Below, one piece after another: positions 24,433-35,280 of a stretch of DNA of 64,000 nucleotides (position 1 is its first letter; the number at the start of each line of letters is the position of its first letter). The position numbers and the translations under genes are program-made. Location of the stretch: positions 8,358,250 through 8,422,249 of the forward strand of contig OZ022243.1 of assembly GCA_963978895.1 (NCBI GenBank), given 5' to 3'. This stretch comes from Erpobdella octoculata. Lineage: Eukaryota > Annelida > Clitellata > Hirudinida > Erpobdellidae. The notes beneath the pieces were generated by a model. The model saw only the letters and a list, made by a program, of their open reading frames with translations, ran no database searches and was not told the DNA's origin.

Positions 24433-24623
24433 TCGTACCTCAAACTCCGCCTTGCATTTGCAAGCCAGTCCCAAACCTGGAGAAAGAAGGAGGGACAATT
24501 TAAAAAGATCAAATTATGATCCACGACAGGAAGTACTTAGGTTCTTCTTACATACAGCCATTTCCGTCTTAAAACACCTAGTGTAAAGAACTATAAACTA
24601 TTATTTTAAAAAAATCGTACCTC
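24433..24623 (+). mobile_element. SINE-like retroposon, copy 2, with 9-bp duplications
   Basis: The element proper is 24442-24614 (173 bp), bounded by TCGTACCTC at 24433-24441 and again at 24615-24623. It ends in an A-rich tail (TTTTAAAAAAA), so insertion by target-primed reverse transcription is likely. It aligns end to end with copy 1 at 920-1095. The left duplication overlaps sequence attached to the MITE, so this copy inserted at the MITE edge after the MITE was present. Confidence 0.75.
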
Positions 24624-24944
24624 TTCATGCGATTTTTAACTGTGAGACTGCCTGCCTTAAATCAATTAAAATTAATCAAAATCAATTTTATATGAAAGTT
24701 AGTGTAGTTGTAATAAACAAAAGTAATAATTAAAAATTAAATAAAAGTACAAGATTGAGCGTAATGGTTGTTTAAGATTTAAAAGTTTTAGTTTGTTGAC
24801 TCAGATAAAAGGCAAAATAAAATCTTTTTTTAACTACACTGTTTATTAGAACCATTGGAAGAACACAAAGCCTAATACCATAAAAAAAACCATAAACGCA
24901 AGTTAATATGAAGGACCAAGTAAGAACCTGATAGATTTGTGTGC

Positions 24945-25031
24945 ATGCAAGCAATGGTTTTTTTTTTTTTTTATTTATAATAGTTTATAGTCCTTTACAC
25001 CAGGTGTTTTAAGACTGATGCAAGCAATGGT
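24945..25031 (-). mobile_element. SINE-like retroposon, 5'-truncated copy 3
   Basis: The 59-bp insert 24959-25017 is, on the minus strand, the last part of the retroposon (CAGTCTTAAAACACC, GGACTATAAACTATTATAA) followed by a poly(A) tail. A 14-bp duplication, ATGCAAGCAATGGT, flanks it at 24945-24958 and 25018-25031. The long perfect duplication, A tail and 5' truncation are hallmarks of LINE-mediated retroposition and suggest a fairly recent event. Confidence 0.85.
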
Positions 25032-25794
25032 GTTTTTGTTTTTCTAAATTATCAATTGTAGTTATATGCATTTTTCAAATTATTAGCCGCCACAATCCGT
25101 TTACAACATTTGTTTATTAAATTAAACTATCAGAACCAGGTTTTCAATTTTAAACTTTTCCAACAACTTTCAGTTTAGTATTTAGTAAATAAAATAAAGT
25201 AACCGTGGCTACATTGTTAAACTGTTGGCAGCAAATTAAAAAAACTACAATAAAAAAAAAAGTTTCAAGTTTGTTTAAAAAAAACAAAATTTAAATTTTT
25301 AAAGCGCATTGCTCGTCTCACTCAAGACCGCCAACTACTTAAGTGTAATATGTTGGGCAGGGCCTAGAAATTTAACCTCCTTATTCAGTTAACAATTTAA
25401 CCAGCCTCGGGCGAGACTCATGTGGTATATTATCGCTCCACCTGGAAGTCCACGGCGAAGCTATCCGTTGTAGTAATTTATAGATTTGCATATTTGTACT
25501 TGTGTATATGTGCAAGTGTATCATAGTTGTCTGTGGATGAAACATGTCCAACCTAACTCGACCGTACCCATATCTAATAAACCATACACTTGTTTTATTT
25601 GCTTTAATGCTAAATTTTTTAAACAAAATTTAAATTCACAAACATCCTGGTTGCAGTTACATTTTCTATCAATCACACTTTGGTAGCTGAGACTTGTTAA
25701 CGGAAAACTGTTATTGTGTTCTTTTCAGAAAGGAATGTTTAGTTCCGTCTTTGATAAATTTGTTGAAATGACATATAATCGACAAACTGTCATT
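25032..25794. other. Non-coding stretch
   Basis: AT-rich with no supported gene. The short frames at 25381-25686 on both strands overlap one another and show no domain. The stretch just before 25795 may be degraded upstream LINE sequence, but no motif confirms this. Confidence 0.4.
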
Positions 25795-26174
25795 TGTTGC
25801 CTGCAGTCAGTAATCAACACTGCAGCGAAACTCGTTTTTGGCCAGAAGAATATTGATCACATTTCAGAAGACATGCGTAACAAACTTTATTGGTTAAGGG
25901 CTGGTGGTCTTGTTGAATTAAAGCGTTATTTGCTGGTTTTCATGGATTTTGGCCTGAATATATCACGTCAATGTGCTTGACCGTCAGTTAAATTGAATCC
26001 CTATGACGATTGCGTTATGCGACCGCTGGAGACCTGGTCGTGCCTGCGACAACTACCAAGTCTGGTCCACGAGCTTCATATGTTGCGGCTATTCAAGCAT
26101 GGCTTTCTAAAAATACTCGTTCATTTTGCTCTGTTGAAGTTAAAATAAAACTTTCAAAACTTATCCATTCATAA
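25795..26174 (+). pseudogene. LINE reverse-transcriptase C-terminal relic
   Basis: CCLQSVINTAAKLVF, FGQKNIDHISEDMRNKLYWL and later LVVPATTTKSGPRASYVAA, IQAWLSKNTRSF, VEVKIKLSKLIHS reproduce the end of L2/CR1-like ORF2 proteins (LQSVINAAARLVF, DHIT..LR.LHWL, GDLVVPAT, GPR.F.VA.P.AWN.LP). A frame change and stop at about 25980 split it, and the middle is partly deleted. It is distinct in sequence from the tail at 17729-18100 and from the intact LINE at 56875, so at least three LINE lineages are represented. Confidence 0.8.
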
Positions 26175-26442
26175 AGTCATACAAATATTCACGTTTAAGA
26201 CTAATACTCAACAAATCCCAGCTAACATTGATACTGGTACAAACCAAAAACCAAAACGTTGTTCATTAAAATTAATTCATACATTTTTAATTTTGTAAAA
26301 CTAGATTAAACTGTTTAAATATAGAGATGATGTTCAGCTTACTGAAATATTTGAAGGTTTGTATTATAAAACCGCACATGAGGGCCGTGGTAATAATGCT
26401 GCTAATTACATAAAATTGGTGAATTACCTTAAAAACCACCAG
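26175..26442. other. Short non-coding spacer
   Basis: Nothing recognisable between the LINE relic and the foldback element. Confidence 0.4.
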
Positions 26443-26464
26443 CGTTGAGATGGGGATCATCGCA

Positions 26465-26615
26465 ACTGATCCCAGGACAACTGATCCCAGGACTACTGAT
26501 CCCAGGACAACTGATCCCACTGACAACTGATCCCACGGACAACTGATCCCACGGACAACTGATCCCATGGACAACTGATCCCATGGACAACTGATCCCAT
26601 AGACAACTTATCCCA
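26465..26615 (-). repeat. 15-bp tandem array, left arm of foldback 2
   Basis: About ten copies of GGACAACTGATCCCA with variation at the junction (AGG, CTG, CGG, TGG). It is the inverted counterpart of 27425-27612. Confidence 0.95.
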
Positions 26616-26693
26616 TATCTGCATCATTTTATATTTCACTGTTTCTGCAATCAATAAACTGATATTAACATACATAATTTCCGATTTCTGTTT

Positions 26694-27018
26694 GTATGTA
26701 CGAATGTATGTGTATGTATGTATGTGTGTGTATGTGTGTATGTGTTTGTATGTATGTGCGTATGTGCGTATGTGCGTATGTGTGTATGTGTGTATGTATG
26801 TATGTATGTATGTATGTATGTATGTATGTATGTATGTATGTATGTATGTATGTATGTATGTATGTATGTATGTATGTATGTATGTATGTATGTATGTATG
26901 TATGTATGTATGTATGTATGTATGTATGTATGTATGTATGTATGTATGTATGTATGTATGTATGTATGTATGTATGTATGTATGTATGTATGTATGTATG
27001 TATGTATGTATGTATGAG
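26694..27018 (+). repeat. (GTAT)n tetranucleotide microsatellite
   Basis: A perfect GTAT tract of roughly 230 bp, preceded by about 90 bp of GTAT/GTGT/GCGT variants. The Tyr-Met-Val-Cys and Thr-Tyr-Ile-His frames are artefacts. It lies in the interior of the foldback element. Confidence 0.97.
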
Positions 27019-27424
27019 TATGTTTGGATGCTGTAGTGATGGTCCTAGTCATGGACTCCTAATAAGAATTAATGTTGGAGTGTCTTCATTAATTCATTTA
27101 ATTCATATCTTCGAAAAAAACAACTTCTGAAATGAGCTAAACTCTATTATTTTTAGATTGGCACGGTTCCATTTCTCATTATGAACTTCACAAAGAAAGG
27201 AGTGAAACGATGAAAAGTTATACGAACTTGTCAATTTCATTTCGACTGTGTATCGTGCCCTCGTGCGCTTATACTAAATATTATTTCTCCGTTTACTAAC
27301 TGGAGTAGCCAGTATCGTTATCACCACCACCGTTGTCGTATGCAGCCAGCCATCGTAAGCTGGCTACGTAAGCATCATCACCACCACAATTGTCGTCAAA
27401 AAATGAGTTAAAAATGAGTTGCTT

Positions 27425-27612
27425 ATGTCTATGGGATCAGTTGTCTATGGGATCAGTTGTCCATAGGATCAGTTGTCCATGGGATCAGTTGTCCATGGGA
27501 TCAGTTGTCCATGGGATCCGTTGTACTGGGATCAGTTGTCCTGGGATCAGTTGTCCTGGGATCAGTTGTACTGGGATCAGTTGTCCTGGGATCAGTTGTC
27601 CTGGGATCAGTA
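27425..27612 (+). repeat. 15-bp tandem array, right arm of foldback 2
   Basis: About twelve copies of TGGGATCAGTTGTCC. The inner half has the ATGGG/TCC variant and the outer half the CTGGG variant, mirroring the order of variants in the left arm. The arms could therefore pair over most of their length. Confidence 0.95.
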
Positions 27613-27633
27613 GGCAGTAACCCGTTGAGATGG

Positions 27634-30374
27634 CTCTGTGATAAATTTTTTTTTATAAATGTTTGTATTGCCTGACAAAACAGGTTTTGAATAGTAGTTT
27701 TTTAAGTAACAGTAGTTATTTGTAACGTAATTAGAAAATTGAAATAAGTAAACCGTAAACAAAAAATTTGATTTTGTTTTTTTAAGTTCATTTTTAATTT
27801 TTTCAATTCGTCAGTTAAATAAACATATTTTTGATGATAGTGAGTCTATAAAACAGAAACAACATTGATCTTGGTTTTTTTTAAATACTTAATATTTAAA
27901 TTATGGGCTCTTGAAGTATGTATAAAAAGGTGAACAATGAAATTATACGAAAGTTTTGAATCAATAAGGAAAAAAATCAATTTTTTTTTACTTTTTTCAA
28001 ATTTAAAAAGTGAATATCGCTTTTGGACGCCTTTGATTATTATCGTAACGAGTGAAAATAAATTTGAAAAAAATTTAAAAACTTTTGATCTGCTATGAAT
28101 CAAAAGCCATTTAGTTTTTTTTTTCTAAATACCATTGAATATACATACACTACTTAGTTTTACATTTTGTTTTTAAAATTTATTTATGTATCTTGCAATC
28201 AAATTTTTCTTAAATTTTCTTGAGTAACAAAATGTTTATTAAAATTGGAAAATGTTGTTTTTGTTTTAGTTATTTCAATTATTATAAATTGGTTAATTTC
28301 AAAATTGACACGCTCGATAAAAATAAAGCTGCATATTTTGTATCATATTTAGTTAGCTATTCAACTCAAATGAGGGTTTTTCATAAAATTTAGCATAACG
28401 TGAAAAAACCAAACTTGATTTTTTTTTTAAACAGATTCACTACTATTTGGACTGTCCTGCAAAAATGTGTGTATCCAGACAATCCGGTATGCAGCTAAAC
28501 AGCGCAAATAGTAAGAAATATAAGTCTAAGGAGTTCTAGCGACGTGGATTTTTTTGATCTGCAATGCTATACAAGTCAGCAGACGTCAATTAGTGGAGTT
28601 ATGTAGCATGCTGGATTTTGTTTGGTATTTAAAGTAAACTTATCATATTGAACTTATCATATTTAGGTTTTGCCAAGGTTATAAAAATTGCATACACCCC
28701 GCTCAATGCAAGAGCAGTAACTGAAATAGGTTCCGAGAAAGAGGATCAAAAATGTCGCTGCGTAAAACATCCCAACAAAAACCTTTTAGTATTATTGTAA
28801 CATAACAAGTTTACAATAAGAATTCATGTTAGGTGATTTGCTGTACGCTTTGGCGGTAACCCACTTCAACGGTTATATTGCAAGCGGAGCCACATCGTTG
28901 CTCTATTTCATTTATACACATGTCTGCTATGTAACTAAGGTGTTTTCTCAAATTTGCTCACAAAGTTCATAATAATTTGCATCTAAGACATACGCATATC
29001 ACAAGCAGTAGATGTTATAATTACGATGGGTTTTCAATGTTTCCAAGCCTAATGATTTCAATTCTTTTTCGTTTCATAATTTCATAGCAGTATATGTAAT
29101 ATTACAAGAAGCCATACTTTGATTTGCACATAACTAGAGTAAAATTAAACATACTTTTGAATAATAGCGTAAGATCAATTAACAAAACTGTTTCTTTATG
29201 AGGTTTAGTAAAAAGTGGTTTGCACAGAGCAAGTAAAGGAAAATACACGCCTTTGTTTACTAACGTAAATTAAAAAAATTGAAACTGTTTCCACAAGCAA
29301 ATAAGTTTGTTCGAAAAAAATGAAAATTTATCTACAAACATTATTTTGCGTTTTTACATTACTTCATCACAAATTCAACTTAACAAATTATAGTTTTCTT
29401 AAAAAAAGTACATTTTAATTTACATAATTCATTATCATTTTTTTTTATTTAAAAACACTAACAGCATTTCGAACAAACCAAATATACAAATTATGAATAC
29501 ATAAACACAAGGGCTGGTTTACGTAGAAAACTGATTAGGGTCTGTTAAGACCACTTATATAAAACAGCAAACCTTTACGTTTTCATTACAAGTGTTAATA
29601 TTAATCAATAAAGAAATCACGAATGCAACTTTGTATGTAACAGTTCAAACAGGCTATAAACCATTGACCCGACTGTGTAATTTCGAAAATTTCAGTTGTT
29701 GGAAAACACAGGTAGGTCTGAACGTTAAAAAAAGACAGCGAATTATAACGATGGCAAGCAACACTCAATCCAGGTAGTCAATAGAAAATAAAAGGGTCTC
29801 TACTTTTCGCTCGATAACGGTATTTGAATGTTTATTTTGGTTTAGGATAGTGCAAAATATTTGACAAGTTTTTTCATCAAAAGCTAACTGTGGTAACGAT
29901 TTTGTGAACAGAAAATAATGGTTTTAGTTAGTTGAGTTTTCAAATTTTAATACCGTAAAACAAAATAAACTAAAAGTTGAAAAATGTGTCTGAGTTTTTT
30001 TAAACAAATAAAAAAGTTTTTAAAAAAGTTTTTACATTTTTTAATGTTTTAAATCCTTTATATAGATTTTGCCGTTTTTGCCAAAGCTTTTATTAACTCG
30101 TCGTCTCTGTTTCTCTGTCTGTCTGTTTCTCTGTCTGTTTCAAATCTTGCAATCAATTTTTGAGTCACTTCCTGATGATAGATTTTTTTCAAATTTTGCA
30201 TACATGCTCAAAATAGAAGACAATGCAATATTCAATTATTAGTTTTACAATAAGTCAATTAATTTAGTTAATTTTAATTAATTTCGATATTTCGATATAA
30301 TTAAGATATTTCGACTTTAATATAAAATAAAAGAGTAATATAAGAAAAAATTGATTGCAAAATTTGTGTTTTAA
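27634..30374. other. Non-coding stretch
   Basis: AT-rich with no supported gene or element. The 61-codon frame 29592-29777 ends close to a donor-like CAG/GTAGGT (about 29710) but shows no domain. The 85-codon minus-strand frame 27846-28103 is low-complexity. Confidence 0.4.
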
Positions 30375-31724
30375 TCTATATATATAAAAAAACATGTCCT
30401 GACTGACTGACTGACTGACTGACTGACTGACTGACTGATAATCAACGCCGAGCTCAAACGCCTCATCCTAGGAACGTGAAATTTGGAACTTATATTACTT
30501 TTATAGCATAAACATCCGCTAAGAAAGGATTTTTGAAAATTTTGCCATGAGAGGAAAAAACTGGAAAACAAACTTTTTTCTAAAACAATGTATATCTCGA
30601 AAACCAAAAATGAGGAGATTTTGAAATTTGGTATATAGATTCTTTTTGAAGAATAAAAAGATACGTGTTTCACGATTTTTTGAAAATTCGGTTTCCCGGA
30701 CCTCAAATGTGGGTTGGAATATTGGGTTATTTGGTTTTTAAAGTAGCTTCTACTCAAAAACTGTTAATGCTACAGGAGTAAAAATTAGTATTTAGTTTCT
30801 ACTCCAAAAATAATGAAATACGTGTTTTAGCATTTTTTGAAAATTTGGTTTCCAGGACTTCAAATGTGGGGTGGAAAATAGGGTTATTTGATTTTTAAAG
30901 TAACTGCTACTAAAAAACTGTAAATACCACAGATGTAAAAATTAGTGTTTAGTTTTTATTCTAAAAATAAAGATACACGTGTTTTACCTTTTTTTTTTAA
31001 TTTGGTTTCCAGGACCTGAAATGTGGGATGGAAAATAAGGTTATTTGGTTTTTAATGTAACTGCTACTCGAAAACTGTAGATGCTACAGGAGTAAATATT
31101 AGTATTTGGTTTCTACTCCAGATATAATGATATACGTGTTTCACGATTTTTTGAAAATTTGGTTTCCAGGACCTCAAATGTGAAGTGGAAAAAGGGTTAT
31201 TTGATTTTAAAATAACTGCTACTCAAAAACTGTAAGTGCTACAGATGTGAAAATTAGTATTTTGAGGTTTTGTGCCGGTTAAAAGTAGATGAGTTCAGTT
31301 TATCACCGGACGGACGGGCCATGCCGTTATTTTAGGGTCTTCATACGGCCCTGCCCAAACCTTAAATCAAGGTGGGACGGGCCAAGATTTTTAACCAAGT
31401 ATATAGACATTTTAGTGCTTTTAGGGTGTTCAGACGGGCCGGGCTAAACCTGAAGTCAAGGTGGGACGGGCCGAAGTTTTTCATCAAGTATATAGAACTT
31501 CTAGGCCTGTACAAACGGGCCGGGCCCATATTAGACGGGCCGTGCCGGGACCATATTAGACGGGCCGTGCCGGGCCAGGAATTTCAGTTTTTGAAACGGA
31601 CTGGGCCAAGTTGTCGACGGGCCGAGCCGAGACCTTAAAAATTGATCCGTGCAGTACTCTAAAATGTATGCACGGTTCAAATTCTCTAATTTCATGCGAG
31701 CGAAGCCGCTACGGGCACTGCTAG
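30375..31724 (+). mobile_element. Non-autonomous Helitron, copy 1 (1,350 bp)
   Basis: It begins TCTATATATATAAAA and ends CTAG, inserted between an A (30374) and a T (31725), exactly as Helitrons do. Near the 3' end GCGAGC-GAA-GCCGC (31696-31709) forms a hairpin with one bulged A, followed by 11 bases and CTAG. The 5' end is followed by a CTGA tract (about 30400-30437). The body contains about four copies of a 157-bp repeat (landmark GGACCTCAAATGTG at 30698, 30855, 31012, 31169) and a GC-rich block with repeated ACGGGCCGGGC motifs. It has no Rep/helicase, so it depends on an autonomous relative. Confidence 0.9.
30640..31265 (+). repeat. 157-bp tandem repeat inside Helitron 1
   Basis: Four copies with constant 157-bp spacing, 80-90% alike by eye, each containing GGTTATTTG, CTACT.AAAAACTGTAA and ACGTGTTT-type segments. 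Helitron 2 has five copies of the same unit. Confidence 0.9.
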
Positions 31725-31887
31725 TTACATATAAGAGCATTGGTTTTAAAAATTCGTTTTTAATTTACTTGTTTGTTGATATGCATAAGAAACATAATTT
31801 GAAAGTCAAAATAAACCCAATTTCCTTTTTCCGATCAAGCAATGATTTTCATATTTATTGGACACAATTCAAACAAATTATAAAACA

Positions 31888-32305
<418 letters not shown>

Positions 32306-32307
<2 letters not shown>

Positions 32308-32463
32308 ATGGTCTAGAGATAAATTCAGTAAAAATAAAACCTCAGGTAACAGTTAAACAAAATGGAGTTCCAAGTTACTAAAAACATAAAGTTGAAATTT
32401 TTTTTTTAAACGTCTAAGGTAGGCCCAGGTCCTCGGGTCCTCTCTCTAGATCTGCCGCTGACC
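32306..32463. other. Short non-coding spacer
   Basis: No recognised feature between the TA tracts and the diverged array fragment. Confidence 0.3.
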
Positions 32464-32547
32464 GTGCTTAAAGTTTTAAAGGATTATATAAACATGGATA
32501 ACCAATTTTTTGTTTGTTAATGATCTTTCTTCCTTTTTATTTTTGAT
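32464..32547 (-). repeat. Old diverged fragment of the BTB array unit
   Basis: TTAAAGTTTTAAA, TATATAAACATGGATAA, TTTTTTGTTTGTTAATGATC and TTCTTCCTTTTTATTTTT follow the order of the array unit segment seen for example at 36860-36945, with substitutions and small indels. The match stops where the ACCCGG-head repeat begins at 32548. Confidence 0.6.
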
Positions 32548-32900
32548 TAGCAGGTTACCCGGCCTTCCCGGGGGTTTTTAGAGGTTTTTCTAGTGCTTGT
32601 CTTAATCGCTCTCTTTCCTTGTTTACCCGTTTTTGCTTGCTCTCCCGTTCCTGGTCGCTATCCCGCTCTCGGTCGCTTTCCTGCTCCCGGTCGATTTCCA
32701 GCTCCCGGTAGCTTTCCCGTTCCGATCGAATTCCCGTTCACGGTCGTTTTCCCGCAAGCCTTTCCGCTTCCGATCGCTTGCCCGCTCCCGGCCACTTTCT
32801 TTCCCACCCTGGCTAGGAAGTAAACATAGGTCGGAATGGTAAGCCAGCTACCGGGGCTTAGTTAGGTCTTAAAAATTGTTCCCTTAAAATAAACCGGGCA
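32548..32900 (+). repeat. ACCCGG-head dispersed repeat, copy 1
   Basis: It starts TAGCAGGTTACCCGGCCTTC and continues into about 200 bp of imperfect 18-bp repeats around TTTCCCGCTCCCGGTCGC. Related heads occur at 54337 (plus), 56300 (minus) and, as a fragment, 63057. It is GC-rich compared with its surroundings. The Arg/Pro/Ser-rich and Leu/Phe-rich open frames (32593-32842) follow the repeat and are not genes. The transposon class is undetermined. Confidence 0.6.
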
Positions 32901-33009
32901 ATATTTTATATTTCACTACATTATACAACCATTCATGCTTCTAGATAAATTTTGTTTCTTATTTACATAAAAAAACCGAAAAACTTAATTTGAATATCTT
33001 TTCAGAGAC

Positions 33010-33425
33010 TTGGTCTAAAGTTTTAAATGTTTATATAAACATTGATAAACACTTTTTTTCTTCATGATCTTCTTTCAATTTTTAATTTTTATCAAACTAT
33101 AACGCGTTTGTATTTTTCTATAAGATTGTTTATTGAAAAAAAATTTTACGTCAACAACATCGCCACGAACTCGAGAGAAATAATGAAATCCGAAAAATCA
33201 TCTCCGACCTTATATAGACCAATCGACCAATCAGAAATCGTTTCATTGTTTAACGCTCCAATCACAGCGGTGACAAATTTTGCGGCCAAGATAGTGCTTC
33301 ATTGTTTTACGCTCCAATCACGGGATGGCAAACATTGCGGCCTGGTTCATTTTTTCTCAATTGTCTAGTTGTCATAGCATGACAGCAAATATTACTAATT
33401 AATACTTTTAATTAAATTCGTAACT
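33010..33425 (-). pseudogene. Array unit lacking its coding region
   Basis: 33013-33158 matches the distal 3' part of the unit (including TTTATT, the minus-strand AATAAA). 33162-33425 matches the promoter (TATA at 33208-33217 and all four CCAAT boxes). They are joined at ATC (33159-33161), a triplet present at both breakpoints in a full unit (37005-37007 and 38491-38493). The missing piece is 1,486 bp: the whole coding region, the leader and most of the 3' untranslated region. If transcribed, it would give only a short non-coding RNA. Confidence 0.85.
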
Positions 33426-33510
33426 TTGTTTGCCGCGAACTTTTTTTTAGGTCTTTTGAATGTCGAGATTCAAGCCACTTTGCCTAAAGTTTTAAATGTT
33501 TATATGAACA

Positions 33511-34934
33511 CTAGCAGTGCCCGTAGCGGCTTCGCTCGCATGAAATTAGAGAGTTTGAACCGTGCATCCATAGTAGAGATCAATTTTTTAGGTCTCGGCT
33601 CGGCCCGTCGACAACTTAGCCCAGCCCGTTTTAAAAACCCAAACTCCTGGCCCGGCACAGCCCGTCTGAATTAGGCCCGGCCCATTCTTACAGGCTTAGA
33701 AGTTCTATATACTTGATGAAAAACTTCGGCCCGTCCCACCTTGACTTCAGGTTTGGCCCGGCCCAACTGAACACCCTAAAATCACTAAAATATCTATATA
33801 CTAAGTGAAAAACCTCGGCCCGTTCCACTTTGATTTAAGGTTTGGCCTGACACGTGTGAAGACTCTAAAATAACGGCTTGGCCCGACCGGTGATAAACTG
33901 AACTTAGCTACTTTTAACCGGCACAAAACTTCAAAATACTAATTTTTACATTTGTAGCACTTACAGTTTTTGAGTAGCAGTTATTTTGAAATCAAATAAC
34001 CCTTTTTTCCACCCCACATTTGATGTCCTGGAAACCAAATTTTTAAAAAAATGTTGAAACACTTATATCATAATTTTTTGAGTAAATACTAAATACTAAT
34101 TTTGACATCTGTAGCATTCACAGTTTTTGAGTAGCAGTTACTTTAAAAACCAAAGAAAACCTTTTTCCACCCCACATTTGGGGTCCTGAAAACCAAAATT
34201 TCAAAAAATGGTGAAACACATATATCCTTATTTTTAGAGTAGAAACTAAATACTAATTTTTACTTTTGTAGCATTAACAGTTTTTGAGTAGAAGCTACTT
34301 AAAAAACCAAATAACCCAATTTTCCAACCCACATTTGAGGTCCGGGAAACCAAATTTGTAAAAAATGGTGAAACACGTATATCTTTATTTTTAGAAAAGA
34401 AACTAAATAATAATTTGTACATCTGTGGTATTTACTGTTTTTGAGTAGCAGTTACTATAAAAGACAATTAGCCCTATTTTCCACCCCACATTTGAAGTCC
34501 TGGAAACCAAATTTTCAAAAAATGCTTAAACACGTATTTCATTATTTTTGGAATAGAAACTAAATACTAATTTTTACTCCTGTAGCATTAACAGTTTTTG
34601 AGTAGAAGCTACTTTAAAAACCAAATAACCCAATTTTCCAACCCACATTTGAGGTCCGGGAAACCGAATTTTCAAAAAATGGTGAAACACGTATCTTTTT
34701 ATTTTTCAAAAAGAATCTATATACCAAATTTCAAAAAAAAAAATTAGAAAAAATTTTTAGAAAAAAGTTTGTTTTCCAGTTTTTTCCCCTCAGGAGCAAA
34801 ATTTTTAAAAATCCTTTCTTAGCGGATGTTTACGCTATAAAAGTAATATAAGTTCCAAATTTCACGTTCCTAGGATGAGGCGTTTGAGCTCGGCGTTGAT
34901 TATCAGTCAGGACATGTTCTTTTATATATATAGA
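33511..34934 (-). mobile_element. Non-autonomous Helitron, copy 2 (1,424 bp)
   Basis: On the minus strand it runs from TCTATATATATAAAAGAACA (5', at 34934) to CTAG (3', at 33511-33514), with the hairpin GCGAGCGAAGCCGC just inside the 3' end. The flanks are A (33510) and T (34935). Removing the insert restores TATATGAACA/TTGATAAAC, the exact sequence at this place in the other array units. It contains five 157-bp repeats (landmarks near 34012, 34172, 34329, 34484, 34641) and the ACGGGCC-rich block, as in copy 1, and shortens the CTGA tract to about two units. Confidence 0.95.
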
Positions 34935-35020
34935 TTGATAAACATTTTTTTGTTAATGATCTTCTTTCAATTTTTAATTTTTATCAAACAAGAACGCGTT
35001 TGTATTTTTTTATAAGATTG

Positions 35021-35026
35021 TTTATT
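35021..35026 (-). terminator. Poly(A) signal of array copy 1
   Basis: AATAAA on the minus strand, about 255 bases after the stop codon at 35281-35283, in the context TTCAATAAACAAT. It is the only canonical signal close behind the stop and is present in every unit at the same relative place (36975-36980 in the next unit). Confidence 0.65.
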
Positions 35027-35280
35027 GAAAAATTTTTTTACATCAACAACATCATGGTAATAGATTTACAATGTCGATTTAGTTGTAATATTATAATACG
35101 TCCATGAAACTTTCGAGTTGAATGGCTTGTATTTAGGGCGGTCATGTCGTGTCACTTTTTTCTGAACATGGCGATCACGGACTTGGCTTACAGAAACCGT
35201 ATTGACCTTGTAATTTGACATGCGTCAGGAAGTTCACAAAAATGAATTATTTTTCTTGTGCGGAAGGGAAACTGAAAGGC

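Larger units (their letters stand above)
26443..27633. mobile_element. Non-autonomous foldback element with 11-bp duplications
   Basis: The element 26454-27622 (1,169 bp) is flanked by CGTTGAGATGG at 26443-26453 and 27623-27633. Its ends align without gaps: GGATCATCGCAACTGATCCC at the left and GGTTACTGCCTACTGATCCC in reverse complement at the right, becoming identical inward. Each end is an array of 15-bp units (GGACAACTGATCCCA) in opposite orientations. The interior has a (GTAT)n microsatellite and an ATC/ACC-rich segment but no transposase. The plan matches the MULE at 22194, so it is probably another Mutator/foldback family, mobilised in trans. The exact duplication length could be 9-11 because of terminal G/C bases. 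Confidence 0.75.

Noticed and set aside
25381..25686. Overlapping 81- and 66-codon frames on opposite strands
   Set aside because: They cannot both be coding, show no domain, and lie beside a LINE relic in non-coding DNA.
32593..32842. Arg/Pro- and Leu/Phe-rich frames of 69-76 codons
   Set aside because: They follow the imperfect 18-bp repeats of the ACCCGG-head element in overlapping frames.
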